A DNA stretch of 64,000 bases, taken from Shewanella aquimarina (GTDB lineage Bacteria; Pseudomonadota; Gammaproteobacteria; Enterobacterales; Shewanellaceae). A program made the translations under genes and the position numbers. The notes under the pieces were generated by a model. That model saw only the letters and a list, made by a program, of their open reading frames with translations. It did no database searches and had not been told where the DNA came from. Each line of letters opens with the position of its first letter. The first letter of the stretch is position 1. This document shows, in pieces, positions 56,436 through 64,000 of the stretch. The stretch spans positions 1 to 64,000 of the forward strand of contig NZ_JAKIKY010000002.1 in assembly GCF_023349185.1 (NCBI RefSeq), given 5' to 3'.

Positions 56436-56715
56436 AATTTTCCTCTCTAAACTTCAGTTTCCAATAGCACTTAATATCTATCCCGCTGCTTGCGTGTATT
56501 GTCCTTATGCGACATTAGCTCAGTTGGCTCCTTGTTCACTGCGTTAGGCGATACCTTGCCAAGGTATAGGTCGAGCGTTTAGCGCTACCGGTTCGAACCC
56601 GATATGTCGCTCCAAATTTTCCTCTCTACGCTTCAGTTTCCAATAGCACTTAATAATGCTCCCGCTGCTTGCGTGTATTGTCCTTATGCGACATTAGCTC
56701 AGTTGGCTCCTTGTT
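56411..56715 (+). repeat. 179-bp tandem duplication (1.7 copies) at the end of the tRNA array
   Basis: Bases 56411-56536 recur at 56590-56715 with a constant 179-base offset and only a few mismatches (for example TAAACTTC/TACGCTTC and TATCTATC/TAATGCTC). The unit runs from the T-arm of a tRNA through the spacer into the 5' half of the next damaged tRNA. This explains how copy 5 and fragment 6 share the same altered D-loop start. Confidence 0.88.
56509..56614 (+). pseudogene. tRNA-Gly pseudogene with two insertions (copy 5)
   Basis: It keeps the acceptor stem, anticodon arm (TTGCCAA), T-loop and TCCA end of tRNA-Gly(GCC). It carries about 16 extra bases in the D-arm (CTCCTTGTTCACTGCGTTAG in place of TAGA) and about 14 extra bases in the variable region (GAGCGTTTAGCGCTAC in place of AT). 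The D-stem 3' strand is destroyed and the T-stem has one mismatch. The variable-region insert can form AGCG-TTTAG-CGCT, a class II-like arm. Probably not a functional glycine tRNA. Confidence 0.85.
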
Positions 56716-56716
56716 T
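56688..56716 (+). pseudogene. 5' fragment of tRNA-Gly (copy 6)
   Basis: GCGACATTAGCTCAGTTGG followed by CTCCTTGTT, identical to the first part of damaged copy 5, then unrelated sequence. It is the truncated end of the 179-bp duplication. Confidence 0.85.
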
Positions 56717-57069
56717 CTGTCTGCAACCTCCATCCTTTATCCATCATTCTTCTTCGAACGCTTAGGTGCCATAGATTTTGGTCTCGGTGAATTTCTATTC
56801 ACTATTGAAGGGTAATTTTGATGAGTGTTTTGTCGTTTTATCTATTGCCAGAGCCTTTAAGTTAACGATTATTAGCCCTTTATCGGCGTGAAGATCACAA
56901 AATTGTCATTAGCGTGATGTGAGATAAAATTCTTTAAGCTTGTCTAATGTAGCGACTTCAGAAGTGCGCAAACTATGACATTGTTCAAAAAAAACTGCGC
57001 TAATTACTCCCATAATGAAATCAAGTCAGTATTAACGCCTAACGCTTGGCATCGATTGGAGTAGGAAAA
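56717..57069. other. Non-coding stretch after the tRNA array
   Basis: About 350 AT-rich bases with no recognisable gene or clear terminator for the tRNA transcript. It must include the promoter of the following gene; CATAAT near 57010 is a possible -10, but no matching -35 at proper distance was found. Confidence 0.45.
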
Positions 57070-57525
57070 ATGAGATTTCAACAACTTAATGAACAGTTGG
57101 CATATGTCTCTAAGTGTCGCTTGGAAATGGCTCGTTTGTATGCGCGTTTACACAGCGCGGTAGATTCGTCTCGCGTGAAATTGATGCTGGAGTATTTGCA
57201 ACAACATGAGAAAGAGGTGTCTAAGAAGATCGATGACTACATCGAAGAGGCGCCAAGCCGTCTGCTGGAACTTTGGTACAACGACATTGTGTTTGAAGAC
57301 TTCATCAAGCGTTGTCAGGATGTGATTCCAGCAGCCAACATGAATGAAGATGATCTGCTTGAGCTACACCTGGATCTCGATAACCGTCTGATCGGCTTGT
57401 TTGAGAAGACGGCGGATTCCTCTGTGCCGGGTGATGTGAAGAACGCCCTCAACGATCTGGTGCGGGTCGAGAAGATTCAGCAGCAACGTCTGGTGCACAG
57501 CAGCCTGAGAATGGAAGATATTTAA
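57070..57525 (+). CDS. Small helical protein of unknown function (ferritin-like fold possible)
   Basis: A 151-residue cytoplasmic protein. ATG 57070 (MRFQQLNEQLAYVSKCRLEM) is preferred, with TAGGAAA upstream; an earlier in-frame start adds eight unlikely residues. It is almost entirely helical, with four predicted amphipathic helices. Helices 1 and 2 (MARLYARLHSAVDSS and LMLEYLQQHEKEVSKKI) have a Glu/His spacing reminiscent of rubrerythrin or ferritin-like proteins, but the full set of iron ligands is not evident. No family recognised and no operon partner. Confidence 0.8.
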   Translation: MRFQQLNEQLAYVSKCRLEMARLYARLHSAVDSSRVKLMLEYLQQHEKEVSKKIDDYIEEAPSRLLELWYNDIVFEDFIKRCQDVIPAANMNEDDLLELHLDLDNRLIGLFEKTADSSVPGDVKNALNDLVRVEKIQQQRLVHSSLRMEDI

Positions 57526-57598
57526 GCAGAGTTATTTAAGCCGAGTTATTTAAGTCGAGTTAAGTAGGCTTAGTTTTTTAAGCTGAGCTATTTGACCA
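57515..57598 (+). repeat. 14-bp degenerate tandem repeat, about six units
   Basis: Unit GAGTTATTTAAGYC: two near-exact copies at 57529-57542 and 57543-57556, with decayed copies before (57515-57528, covering the stop codon of the helical protein) and after (57557-57598). Confidence 0.75.
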
Positions 57599-57617
57599 TT
57601 TCGGACAAAGACACATA

Positions 57618-57646
57618 TGAAAAAGGCGCCTTGGGCGCCTTTTTCT
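57618..57646 (+). terminator. Terminator after the helical protein gene
   Basis: AAAAAGGCGCC pairs with GGCGCCTTTTT around TTG (11 bp). Confidence 0.92.
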
Positions 57647-58003
57647 ATTCACACCCAGCTTATTTTAAGTCTAAGGTTATAGCTAACTATTTTTAATTGC
57701 TTTTTTGTGTTTCAACCAGGGTGAAAACTTCACTTATCTACACCCACTTAGGGTTTTATAACCTCAATAGTTCAGTAATTTGGCTGACTACCTAAGTTAT
57801 TTTTTCTCAGTTCGATGAAATGTTTTGTTATCTCTTTGTTGGCCTTCGGGGCTCTGAGCTGGCGGATTTATTGTGCCAGATCAAACTTCCTCCAATCTCT
57901 GGCGTTTAAACGGAATCTCTTGGCGATTAAAAACTCAAATATCGAATATGCTTAGGCATAGGGCAAACCGCCCCGGTGATGAGTCTTGTTAAGGAGAATC
58001 CAG
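57647..58003. other. Non-coding leader region before nnr
   Basis: About 360 AT-rich bases without a coding-looking frame. It should hold the promoter of the nnr-tsaE-amiB-mutL-miaA cluster. The last 10 bases include the AAGGAG ribosome site of nnr. No operator was recognised. Confidence 0.45.
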
Positions 58004-59482
58004 ATGTTGTTTAGTGACGGCCAGCTGCCATCGGCCTTATATACGGCGCAGATGATTCGTGATGCCGAAGCGCGCTTGATCGCGTCCGGTGAGGCTAACT
58101 TATGTCAGTTGATCGACAGCGCCGGTCAGTCGGCCTTTGAACTACTGCAGCGGGAAGAAAGGCTTAACAACAAAATTTTGGTATTGGCGGGCTATGGCAA
58201 CAATGGCGCCGATGCCTATATCTGTGCCACCCTGCTGCTCGAATCTGGCTGTGATGTCGCCCTCTATGCCGTGGAGCGTCCCGAGCCAGGCGAGGGGATT
58301 AGCTACGCCAAGGCGGCCTTTCTTGCGGCGGGCGGACATCAGCTGTCTGATTATGAAGAGGCACTCAAGGAGGCCGGGGTCGTCGTCGATGGCCTGCTGG
58401 GCACAGGGGTAAAAGGAGAGCCTCGCGCCCCCTTTGCCGAGATGATTAAGGCGCTGAATGCTTATTCCCCCTGGATCTTATCCTTAGACGTACCCTCTGG
58501 GATCGATGTGGATACCGGCGCTGGGCAGCTGGCGGTTAAGGCCGATGTGACCCTGACTTTCGGCGCGCCGAAACAGGGGCTTATCACGGGTAAGGCGAGG
58601 GACTGTGTCGGACGTCTCTGGTTTGCCGATATAGGGTTGCAGGATTATCTGCCGGATTCTAAGGTGCTCAATATTGCCTACAGGTTAACCGACTTGGGAT
58701 TGCCTGCCAGGGCGCAGAACAGCCACAAGGGCGCCTGTGGCAAGGTGACCGTTATCGGTGGTGACAACGGGATGGCCGGGGCGCCGCGTTTAGCAGCCGA
58801 GAGTTGTCTGCGGGCCGGAGCCGGCCTAGTGGCGGTGATCTCGAGGCCCGAGCATTTGACCGTGGTTAACTCGGGCAGACCGGAAATCATGTTCTGGGGC
58901 TGTGAGCTGGTGGATATGGAGGTGTACCAGCGCCTGGGGTGGGCCGATATTTTGCTGATCGGGCCCGGATTGGGCAAACATGACTGGGGCTATAACCTGC
59001 TTAAGGCGACGAGTCTGAGTGACAAGCCCTGTGTGATGGACGCCGATGCGCTCAATCTACTGGCGCTTGACCCATCACGGCAGAGTAACTGGGTGCTGAC
59101 TCCCCACAGTGGTGAGGCGGCTCGTCTTTTGGGCATCAGTATCGCCGAGGTTGAGGCGGATCGCTTTGCCGCCGTCTATGCTCTGCAGGCAAAATATGGC
59201 GGCGTCGTGGTACTTAAAGGGGCTGGCACTTTGATCTATGACGGCAAGGTGTGTCACGTGGCGCCCGTGGGTAACCCTGGGCTCGCCAGTGGGGGCAGCG
59301 GTGACGTGCTAGGCGGCATCATAGCGGCCCTGATGGCACAGGGGATGTCTAAGATGGATGCGGCCAGCGCCGGGGTGGTGATTCATGGCGCCGCGGCGGA
59401 TCTTGCGGCCAAAGATGGCGAGCGAGGCATGCTGGCCTGTGACCTGTTTGCTCATATACGTGCGCTAGTCGATAGGATTTAG
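58004..59482 (+). CDS. nnr: Bifunctional NAD(P)H-hydrate repair enzyme (epimerase/dehydratase)
   Basis: Repairs hydrated NAD(P)H. The 492-residue fusion has an N-terminal epimerase domain (YTAQMIRDAEARLIASGEAN, VLAGYGNNGADAYICATLL, LDVPSGIDVDTG) and a C-terminal ADP-dependent dehydratase domain of ribokinase-like fold (HKGACGKVTVIGGDNGMAGAPRLAAESCLRAGAGLV, GPGLGKHDWG, TPHSGEAARLLG, and the ATP/ADP motif NPGLASGGSGDVLGGIIAA). ATG 58004 has AAGGAG upstream. First gene of the conserved nnr-tsaE-amiB-mutL-miaA series (E. coli yjeF-yjeE). Confidence 0.97.
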   Translation: MLFSDGQLPSALYTAQMIRDAEARLIASGEANLCQLIDSAGQSAFELLQREERLNNKILVLAGYGNNGADAYICATLLLESGCDVALYAVERPEPGEGISYAKAAFLAAGGHQLSDYEEALKEAGVVVDGLLGTGVKGEPRAPFAEMIKALNAYSPWILSLDVPSGIDVDTGAGQLAVKADVTLTFGAPKQGLITGKARDCVGRLWFADIGLQDYLPDSKVLNIAYRLTDLGLPARAQNSHKGACGKVTVIGGDNGMAGAPRLAAESCLRAGAGLVAVISRPEHLTVVNSGRPEIMFWGCELVDMEVYQRLGWADILLIGPGLGKHDWGYNLLKATSLSDKPCVMDADALNLLALDPSRQSNWVLTPHSGEAARLLGISIAEVEADRFAAVYALQAKYGGVVVLKGAGTLIYDGKVCHVAPVGNPGLASGGSGDVLGGIIAALMAQGMSKMDAASAGVVIHGAAADLAAKDGERGMLACDLFAHIRALVDRI

Positions 59483-59584
59483 CCTGGGCAGATTAAAATG
59501 CGCTAATGTTTGTTTAGATAAACGCCGGTTTAGGTTAAAGTATCTGGTTCAAAAAAGGATTGTCCTTAATTAGCGATAGATACG

Positions 59585-60046
59585 ATGACATCAGTAAAAG
59601 TTTATCTTGAAAATGAAGCAGAAACCGTTAGCTTAGGCCAAAGGCTAGCCAGTGCGATTAAGCCGCCATTGACCCTCTATCTGAGCGGTGAATTGGGGGC
59701 GGGGAAAACCACCTTTAGTCGTGGTCTGATTCAGAGCCTGGGGCATCAGGGGGCGGTGAAGAGCCCGACCTATACGCTGGTTGAGCCTTATGAGCTAGGT
59801 GATATTGATGTATATCATTTTGATCTATATAGATTAAGTGATCCAGAAGAGCTCGAGTTTATGGGAATCCGTGACTACTTTACCGACTCGAGCCTGTGTA
59901 TTGTCGAGTGGCCCGATAAGGGCGTCGGCCTCCTGCCCGAGGCCGATCTGGCGATACACATTCAATATCACCAACAGGGCCGAGAGGTCACGCTGACGGC
60001 GCATTCGCGCGCCGGAGAGATTTTGTTAGATAGTTTACATAATTAA
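59585..60046 (+). CDS. tsaE: tRNA threonylcarbamoyladenosine biosynthesis ATPase TsaE
   Basis: An ATPase of 153 residues that works with TsaB and TsaD in making t6A at position 37 of ANN-decoding tRNAs. Walker A is [56 protein letters not shown] and CIVEWPDKG are family signatures. It ends 2 bp before amiB. Confidence 0.98.
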   Translation: MTSVKVYLENEAETVSLGQRLASAIKPPLTLYLSGELGAGKTTFSRGLIQSLGHQGAVKSPTYTLVEPYELGDIDVYHFDLYRLSDPEELEFMGIRDYFTDSSLCIVEWPDKGVGLLPEADLAIHIQYHQQGREVTLTAHSRAGEILLDSLHN

Positions 60047-60048
60047 TA

Positions 60049-61368
60049 ATGATAAGAACTGAGTCACTAATAAAACGCCTATTATTGATTGTCTTGCTAT
60101 GTATTCCTTCTATTGCCTACAGCGCAAATAAACTGGAAGGCGTACGTATCTGGGCGGCACCAGAATCCACACGTGTGGTGTTTGACCTGCGTGAGCCGCC
60201 AAAGTATTCCCACTTTACCCTTACCAGTCCCTATCGCTTGGTGGTCGATCTGACCACTACGGCAACTGGGCTCAATCTGAGCAAGATTGAGAATAACAGC
60301 AAGCTGGTTAAGCGGGTGCGCATTAGCAAACCGCCCAAGAAGGGCACCCTGAGGCTGGTGATCGATCTGGTCAAGCCCGCCAAGGCCAACCTGTTTGCCC
60401 TGTCGCCCACGGCCCCCTATGGCAATCGCCTGGTGGTGGATCTTGAAGGCGGCAGCCAGAGCCCTAAAACGGCAAAGGCTGAACCCCAGCAGGAGCTGAG
60501 AGACATTATTGTCGCCATCGACGCCGGCCATGGCGGCGATGACCCGGGCTCTATCGGCCCCTCGGGGATCTATGAGAAGAAGGTCGCGTTACAGATCGCC
60601 AAGAAGGTAGAGGCCAAGATCAATGCCACGCCGGGCATGCGCGCCATTATGACCCGCTCGGGTGACTACTTCGTCAACCTGAATAAACGCTCTGAGATCG
60701 CCCGTAACAGCAAGGCCGATCTGCTGGTGTCTATTCACGCCGACGCCTTTACCTCGCCTAAGCCTCAGGGCGCCTCTGTGTGGGTGCTGTCGATGCGCCG
60801 CGCCAACAGTGAGATCGGTCGCTGGTTAGAGCAGAAAGAGAAGCACTCTGAACTGCTGGGTGGTGCCGGTGAGATTATCCAGAACGCGGACAACGAGCAG
60901 TATCTGGCCATGACCCTGCTGGATATGTCGATGGACAGATCCATGGCGATCAGCCATAACATCGCCGGTGACGTGCTCGCTAACCTGGGGAAGGTGACAC
61001 GCCTGCATAAGCATAAGCCGGAGGCAGCCAGCCTGGCCGTACTCAAGTCGCCGGATATTCCCTCTATCCTAGTGGAGACGGGCTTTATCTCGAATCACAA
61101 AGAGGAGCGCCTGCTGACCCAGAGGGATCATCAGAACAATATCGCCAATGCCGTCCACAAGGGTGTGGTGCGCTATTTTGAGAATAATCCTCCTGCTAAC
61201 ACCATGATGGCCAGTAAGAGCGGCATCAAGCATAAGGTGACGGCCGGCGAGTCATTGTCGGTGATCGCCCATCGCTACCAGGTATCAGTCGCCAGCATCA
61301 AGAAGGCTAACAAGCTTAAGTCCAACACCCTCTACATTGGTCAGAAGCTGATCATTCCCCGGGCGTAA
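60049..61368 (+). CDS. amiB: N-acetylmuramoyl-L-alanine amidase with AMIN and LysM domains
   Basis: A periplasmic Zn amidase that splits septal peptidoglycan at cell division; 439 residues. Signal peptide (cleavage near AYSANKLE), AMIN domain (about 25-135, VRIWAAPESTRVVFDLREP), Amidase_3 domain (about 160-375) with zinc ligands in DAGHGGDDPG (H), GIYEKKVAL (E) and SIHADAF (H) and catalytic Glu in LVETGFISN, then a C-terminal LysM (HKVTAGESLSVIAHRYQVS, ending LYIGQKLIIP). The domain set matches AmiB rather than AmiA or AmiC. It is translationally close to tsaE and mutL. Confidence 0.97.
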   Translation: MIRTESLIKRLLLIVLLCIPSIAYSANKLEGVRIWAAPESTRVVFDLREPPKYSHFTLTSPYRLVVDLTTTATGLNLSKIENNSKLVKRVRISKPPKKGTLRLVIDLVKPAKANLFALSPTAPYGNRLVVDLEGGSQSPKTAKAEPQQELRDIIVAIDAGHGGDDPGSIGPSGIYEKKVALQIAKKVEAKINATPGMRAIMTRSGDYFVNLNKRSEIARNSKADLLVSIHADAFTSPKPQGASVWVLSMRRANSEIGRWLEQKEKHSELLGGAGEIIQNADNEQYLAMTLLDMSMDRSMAISHNIAGDVLANLGKVTRLHKHKPEAASLAVLKSPDIPSILVETGFISNHKEERLLTQRDHQNNIANAVHKGVVRYFENNPPANTMMASKSGIKHKVTAGESLSVIAHRYQVSVASIKKANKLKSNTLYIGQKLIIPRA

Positions 61369-61377
61369 GGAACCAAG

Positions 61378-63270
61378 ATGACTATTCGAATTTTGCCTCC
61401 TCAACTGGCTAACCAGATTGCCGCCGGGGAGGTGGTAGAGCGTCCTGCTTCCGTTATCAAAGAGCTGGTGGAAAACAGCCTGGACGCCGGTGCCACCCGC
61501 GTCGATATCGAGATCGACAAGGGCGGCAGCAAGCTGATTAAGATCACAGACAACGGCTCTGGTATCCCCAAGGAGGAGCTGAGTCTGGCGCTGTCTCGCC
61601 ATGCCACCTCTAAGCTGGCCTCGTTAGATGATCTGGATGCCATCCTGAGTTTCGGCTTTCGCGGTGAGGCGCTTGCCAGTATCAGCTCTGTCTCCCGTCT
61701 GACCCTGACCTCGAGAACGCAGCAACAGAGTGAGGCATGGCAGGCCTATGCCGAGGGCTCAGAGATGGCGGTTAGGGTGATCCCGGCGGCGCATCCCGTG
61801 GGCTCGACGGTGGAGGCGGCAGATCTCTTCTTCAATACGCCGGCCAGACGCCGTTTCTTAAAGAGCGACAAGACAGAATTTACCCATATCGATGAGTGGC
61901 TCAAGCGAATCGCTTTGGTGCGCCGCGACATTCATTTTACCCTCAAGCATAACGGCAAGCAGGTGCGCAACTATCGCCCGGCCAAGACAGAGGCGCAATA
62001 TCTGCAGCGTATGGCCCAGGTCAGCGGTAAGGCCTTTGCTGACAACGCGCTCAGGGTCGACTGTACCCACAACGGCTTAAGTCTCAGCGGCTATATTCAA
62101 TCGCCATTTGGCGAGCAGGCCGTCGGCGACACCCAATATTTCTATGTTAACGGCCGTTTGGTGCGTGACCGCCTGGTTAATCATGCGGTGCGTCAGGCAT
62201 TTGCTCAGCAGCTGCAAGGTGAGCAGGTTGCCTTCGTGCTCATGCTGACCCTGGATCCCCATCAGGTGGATGTCAACGTGCATCCGGCTAAGCATGAGGT
62301 GCGCTTCCACGAGAGCCGTTATGTGCATGACTTTATCCTGCAGGCGCTGGAATCGGCGCTGCGTCAGTCGAGTGAGTTGGCCTTAGAGGCGGCTCTGGAC
62401 AGAGAAGTGGCGGGGCAGGAGACGCCAGCCTCCTATATTCGTCCACTGCAACCTGAGTCTAATAGGGGGGAGCAGAGTAACTATGCTGCTAACACGACAG
62501 AGCAGAACGAAGTTTGGTCAGGGGATGAGCGCCGTGCCTATACGGGACACAGTGGTGGGGTAGGAGCCGGCGGTGAGCGGGTGCGAGAGACGCAGGTGAG
62601 CGCCTATGGCGGCAGTCAGTTTGCCGGGCGAGGACGCAGCCATGCGAGCGCCGAGCTGCCCAGTCAGGCGGCCGTCGACAGTTATGCCCAGCTGATGACC
62701 ACACCAGGTGTGACGAGTCAGCCTGTTCAACAAGCAGGTGACCTTCCGCCCATGCCACAGCTGCTCGACGGACAATATTGGCTGCTGGTTCGGGGCTGCG
62801 AGCTTGCCTTGCTCAGCCTGCAGACCGTTGTGCGTGAAGTGATGCGCCGGGAGATTCAGGCCAAGCTGGATGTCGGTCTCATTGGCCAGCCGCTCCTGAT
62901 GCCCGTGTCGGTCAAGGTCGACGAGGATTGGCAGCAGACCTTGGCCGAAAGAGAGCTTTTAGTGAGAAAATTGGGATTAGAGCTAACTATTCGCCTCGGC
63001 CAGTTGATAATTAAAAAAGTGCCCCCATATCTAAGGCAGAGTCAGCTGGCGAGCGTGATCCCCGAGTTTCTCCAATGGATACGCTTCGAAGAGCCGACAA
63101 ACGATGCGCTGGTCAATTGGCTGGTGAATCAAGCGAGCGAACAGTTTAGCTCGGCGAGTCGACTCTGGGGCGAACTCATGGGACTGCCCGAGTCGCAGCA
63201 GCAAGAAATTTTATCTATGGCCAAGGTGATGCCTTGGCAAGAATGGTTAGGTGAGCAAACGAGTGAATAG
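61378..63270 (+). CDS. mutL: DNA mismatch repair protein MutL
   Basis: A 630-residue GHKL ATPase linking MutS to strand incision. N-terminal motifs: [61 protein letters not shown] and [14 protein letters not shown] variable linker (about 345-450) leads to a C-terminal dimerisation domain. The metal-endonuclease motif DQHAAHERIxYE is absent; the region reads [20 protein letters not shown]. It is therefore a MutH-dependent type MutL, as expected for this group. It overlaps miaA by 8 bp with the chosen start. Confidence 0.98.
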   Translation: MTIRILPPQLANQIAAGEVVERPASVIKELVENSLDAGATRVDIEIDKGGSKLIKITDNGSGIPKEELSLALSRHATSKLASLDDLDAILSFGFRGEALASISSVSRLTLTSRTQQQSEAWQAYAEGSEMAVRVIPAAHPVGSTVEAADLFFNTPARRRFLKSDKTEFTHIDEWLKRIALVRRDIHFTLKHNGKQVRNYRPAKTEAQYLQRMAQVSGKAFADNALRVDCTHNGLSLSGYIQSPFGEQAVGDTQYFYVNGRLVRDRLVNHAVRQAFAQQLQGEQVAFVLMLTLDPHQVDVNVHPAKHEVRFHESRYVHDFILQALESALRQSSELALEAALDREVAGQETPASYIRPLQPESNRGEQSNYAANTTEQNEVWSGDERRAYTGHSGGVGAGGERVRETQVSAYGGSQFAGRGRSHASAELPSQAAVDSYAQLMTTPGVTSQPVQQAGDLPPMPQLLDGQYWLLVRGCELALLSLQTVVREVMRREIQAKLDVGLIGQPLLMPVSVKVDEDWQQTLAERELLVRKLGLELTIRLGQLIIKKVPPYLRQSQLASVIPEFLQWIRFEEPTNDALVNWLVNQASEQFSSASRLWGELMGLPESQQQEILSMAKVMPWQEWLGEQTSE

Positions 63271-64000
63271 CGAGAGTCAGCCGACAATTATCACCCTGAT
63301 GGGGCCGACGGCGTCCGGTAAGACAGCGCTCGCTATGGCATTGGCCGAGCAGCACAACTGCGAGATCATCTCGGTCGACTCGGCGCTCATCTATCGGGGC
63401 ATGGACATCGGCAGCGCCAAACCGACCCAGGACGAGCTAAGCCGCGCGCCGCACCGTTTGATCGATATTCGCGATCCTAGCGAGAGTTACTCCGCGGCGG
63501 ATTTTCGTAGCGACGCCATCGCCAACATTGAAGCGATCCTAGCGGCAGGCAAGACGCCCCTGCTGGTTGGCGGCACCATGCTGTATTTCAAGGCGCTACT
63601 CGAAGGCCTGTCGCCATTGCCATCGGCGGATGAGGCCATCCGGGCCGAGATAGCCAGCGAGGTCGAAACCAAGGGCTGGCAGGCGTTGCATGACGAGCTG
63701 CGTCGTGTGGACCCAGTATCGGCAGAGCGAATCCACCCTAATGATCCCCAGCGTCTGTCGCGGGCATTGGAGGTATACCGCATTAGCGGTAAAAGCCTGA
63801 CCGAGTTGACCCAGGTGAAGGCCGATGCCTTGCCCTATAAGGTGGTGCAATTTGGCATAGCGCCGAAAGATCGCAAAGTGCTACACCTTGCTATAGCAGA
63901 AAGATTCAAATTGATGTTAAATCAAGGTTTCGTCGAAGAGGTGCAGCGGCTCAAGGCGCGAGCGGATCTGCATCTAGACCTACCTTCGATGAGATGTGTC
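63263..64000 (+). CDS. miaA: tRNA dimethylallyltransferase (partial, runs off right edge)
   Basis: Adds dimethylallyl to A37 of UNN-reading tRNAs. Start chosen at GTG 63263 ([20 protein letters not shown]) because AGGTGAG lies upstream and the N-terminus then matches known MiaA lengths; GTG 63251 is also in frame. Visible motifs: P-loop [76 protein letters not shown] and [25 protein letters not shown]. The last codons read PSMRCV, so about 60 residues are missing. A downstream hfq would be expected outside the window. Confidence 0.97.
   Translation, partial: MNSESQPTIITLMGPTASGKTALAMALAEQHNCEIISVDSALIYRGMDIGSAKPTQDELSRAPHRLIDIRDPSESYSAADFRSDAIANIEAILAAGKTPLLVGGTMLYFKALLEGLSPLPSADEAIRAEIASEVETKGWQALHDELRRVDPVSAERIHPNDPQRLSRALEVYRISGKSLTELTQVKADALPYKVVQFGIAPKDRKVLHLAIAERFKLMLNQGFVEEVQRLKARADLHLDLPSMRCV

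Noticed and set aside
56341-56547. 68-codon frame across tRNA copies 4 and 5
   Set aside because: It is made mostly of tRNA sequence and spacer; not a protein gene.
55990-56716. Genomic-island attachment site at the tRNA-Gly array
   Set aside because: No integrase gene follows, and the genes on both sides are conserved housekeeping loci. The repeated 3' ends come from tandem tRNA copies, not att duplication.
61378-63270. MutL endonuclease activity
   Set aside because: The DQHAAHERIxYE metal motif is missing from the C-terminal domain, as in MutH-using gammaproteobacteria.

Overview
This window comes from a gammaproteobacterial chromosome and looks like a Shewanella, probably one of the more GC-rich marine species. 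That is inferred from remembered family and gene-order patterns, not from a database search. Pointers are the three-gene block of monoheme cytochrome, DUF3373 porin-like protein and octaheme tetrathionate-reductase-type cytochrome, an EtrA/FNR-like box in front of it, a MetJ-controlled metB-metL/metF locus, and the orn/tRNA-Gly/nnr-tsaE-amiB-mutL-miaA and tolC/nudF-cpdA-yqiA-parE orders shared with enteric bacteria.

Layout. Bases 1-6000 (minus strand) hold a type I secretion locus: two ABC exporter genes, an HlyD adaptor and the first 307 codons of the probable secreted substrate, which leaves the window inside a 6-bp (Gly-Thr) repeat. The ABC pair is unusual because both subunits have lost key ATPase motifs. 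Bases 6329-9945 encode the octaheme cytochrome operon. Bases 10335-12456 hold a TraF_2-type outer-membrane protein and a TauE/SafE permease. Bases 12489-17872 are the methionine locus: divergent metJ and metBL, then metF, with tandem MetJ boxes in both control regions. Bases 18144-21500 carry a cysteine-rich CWC protein, an RcsF-type lipoprotein and three tandem secreted Sel1-repeat paralogues.

Bases 21726-32404 carry an FAD oxidoreductase, DeaD RNA helicase, an M28 peptidase lipoprotein, uvrA, a YajR-like MFS transporter, ssb and dusA. Bases 32511-36769 are more accessory: a gene remnant, a cluster of very small membrane or secreted proteins including a PspC-like one and a 34-residue peptide, an enoyl-CoA hydratase-family protein without the usual catalytic glutamates, a PCu(A)C copper chaperone with a natural His tail, a DUF2333 protein and a TIGR04219 beta-barrel.

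Bases 36873-46598 contain tolC, divergent nudF-DUF1249-cpdA-yqiA-parE, a PQQ-type sugar dehydrogenase wedged between parE and parC, and parC. Bases 46677-55224 (minus strand) hold bfd, a 2-hydroxyacid dehydrogenase, and the run rsgA-psd-EamA-mscM-GDPD. From 55340 to the end come orn, an array of four intact tRNA-Gly(GCC) genes followed by a damaged copy and a 5' fragment, an unrecognised helical protein, and nnr-tsaE-amiB-mutL-miaA (miaA is cut by the window edge).

Most of the window is conserved housekeeping sequence. The best candidates for something undescribed are the ATPase-degenerate two-subunit type I exporter with its repeat-bearing substrate, the decaying and duplicating tRNA-Gly array, the small-protein/PspC-like cluster, and the triplicated Sel1 proteins with a shared cysteine-bearing tail. 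No insertion sequence, prophage, CRISPR array or rRNA gene was seen.
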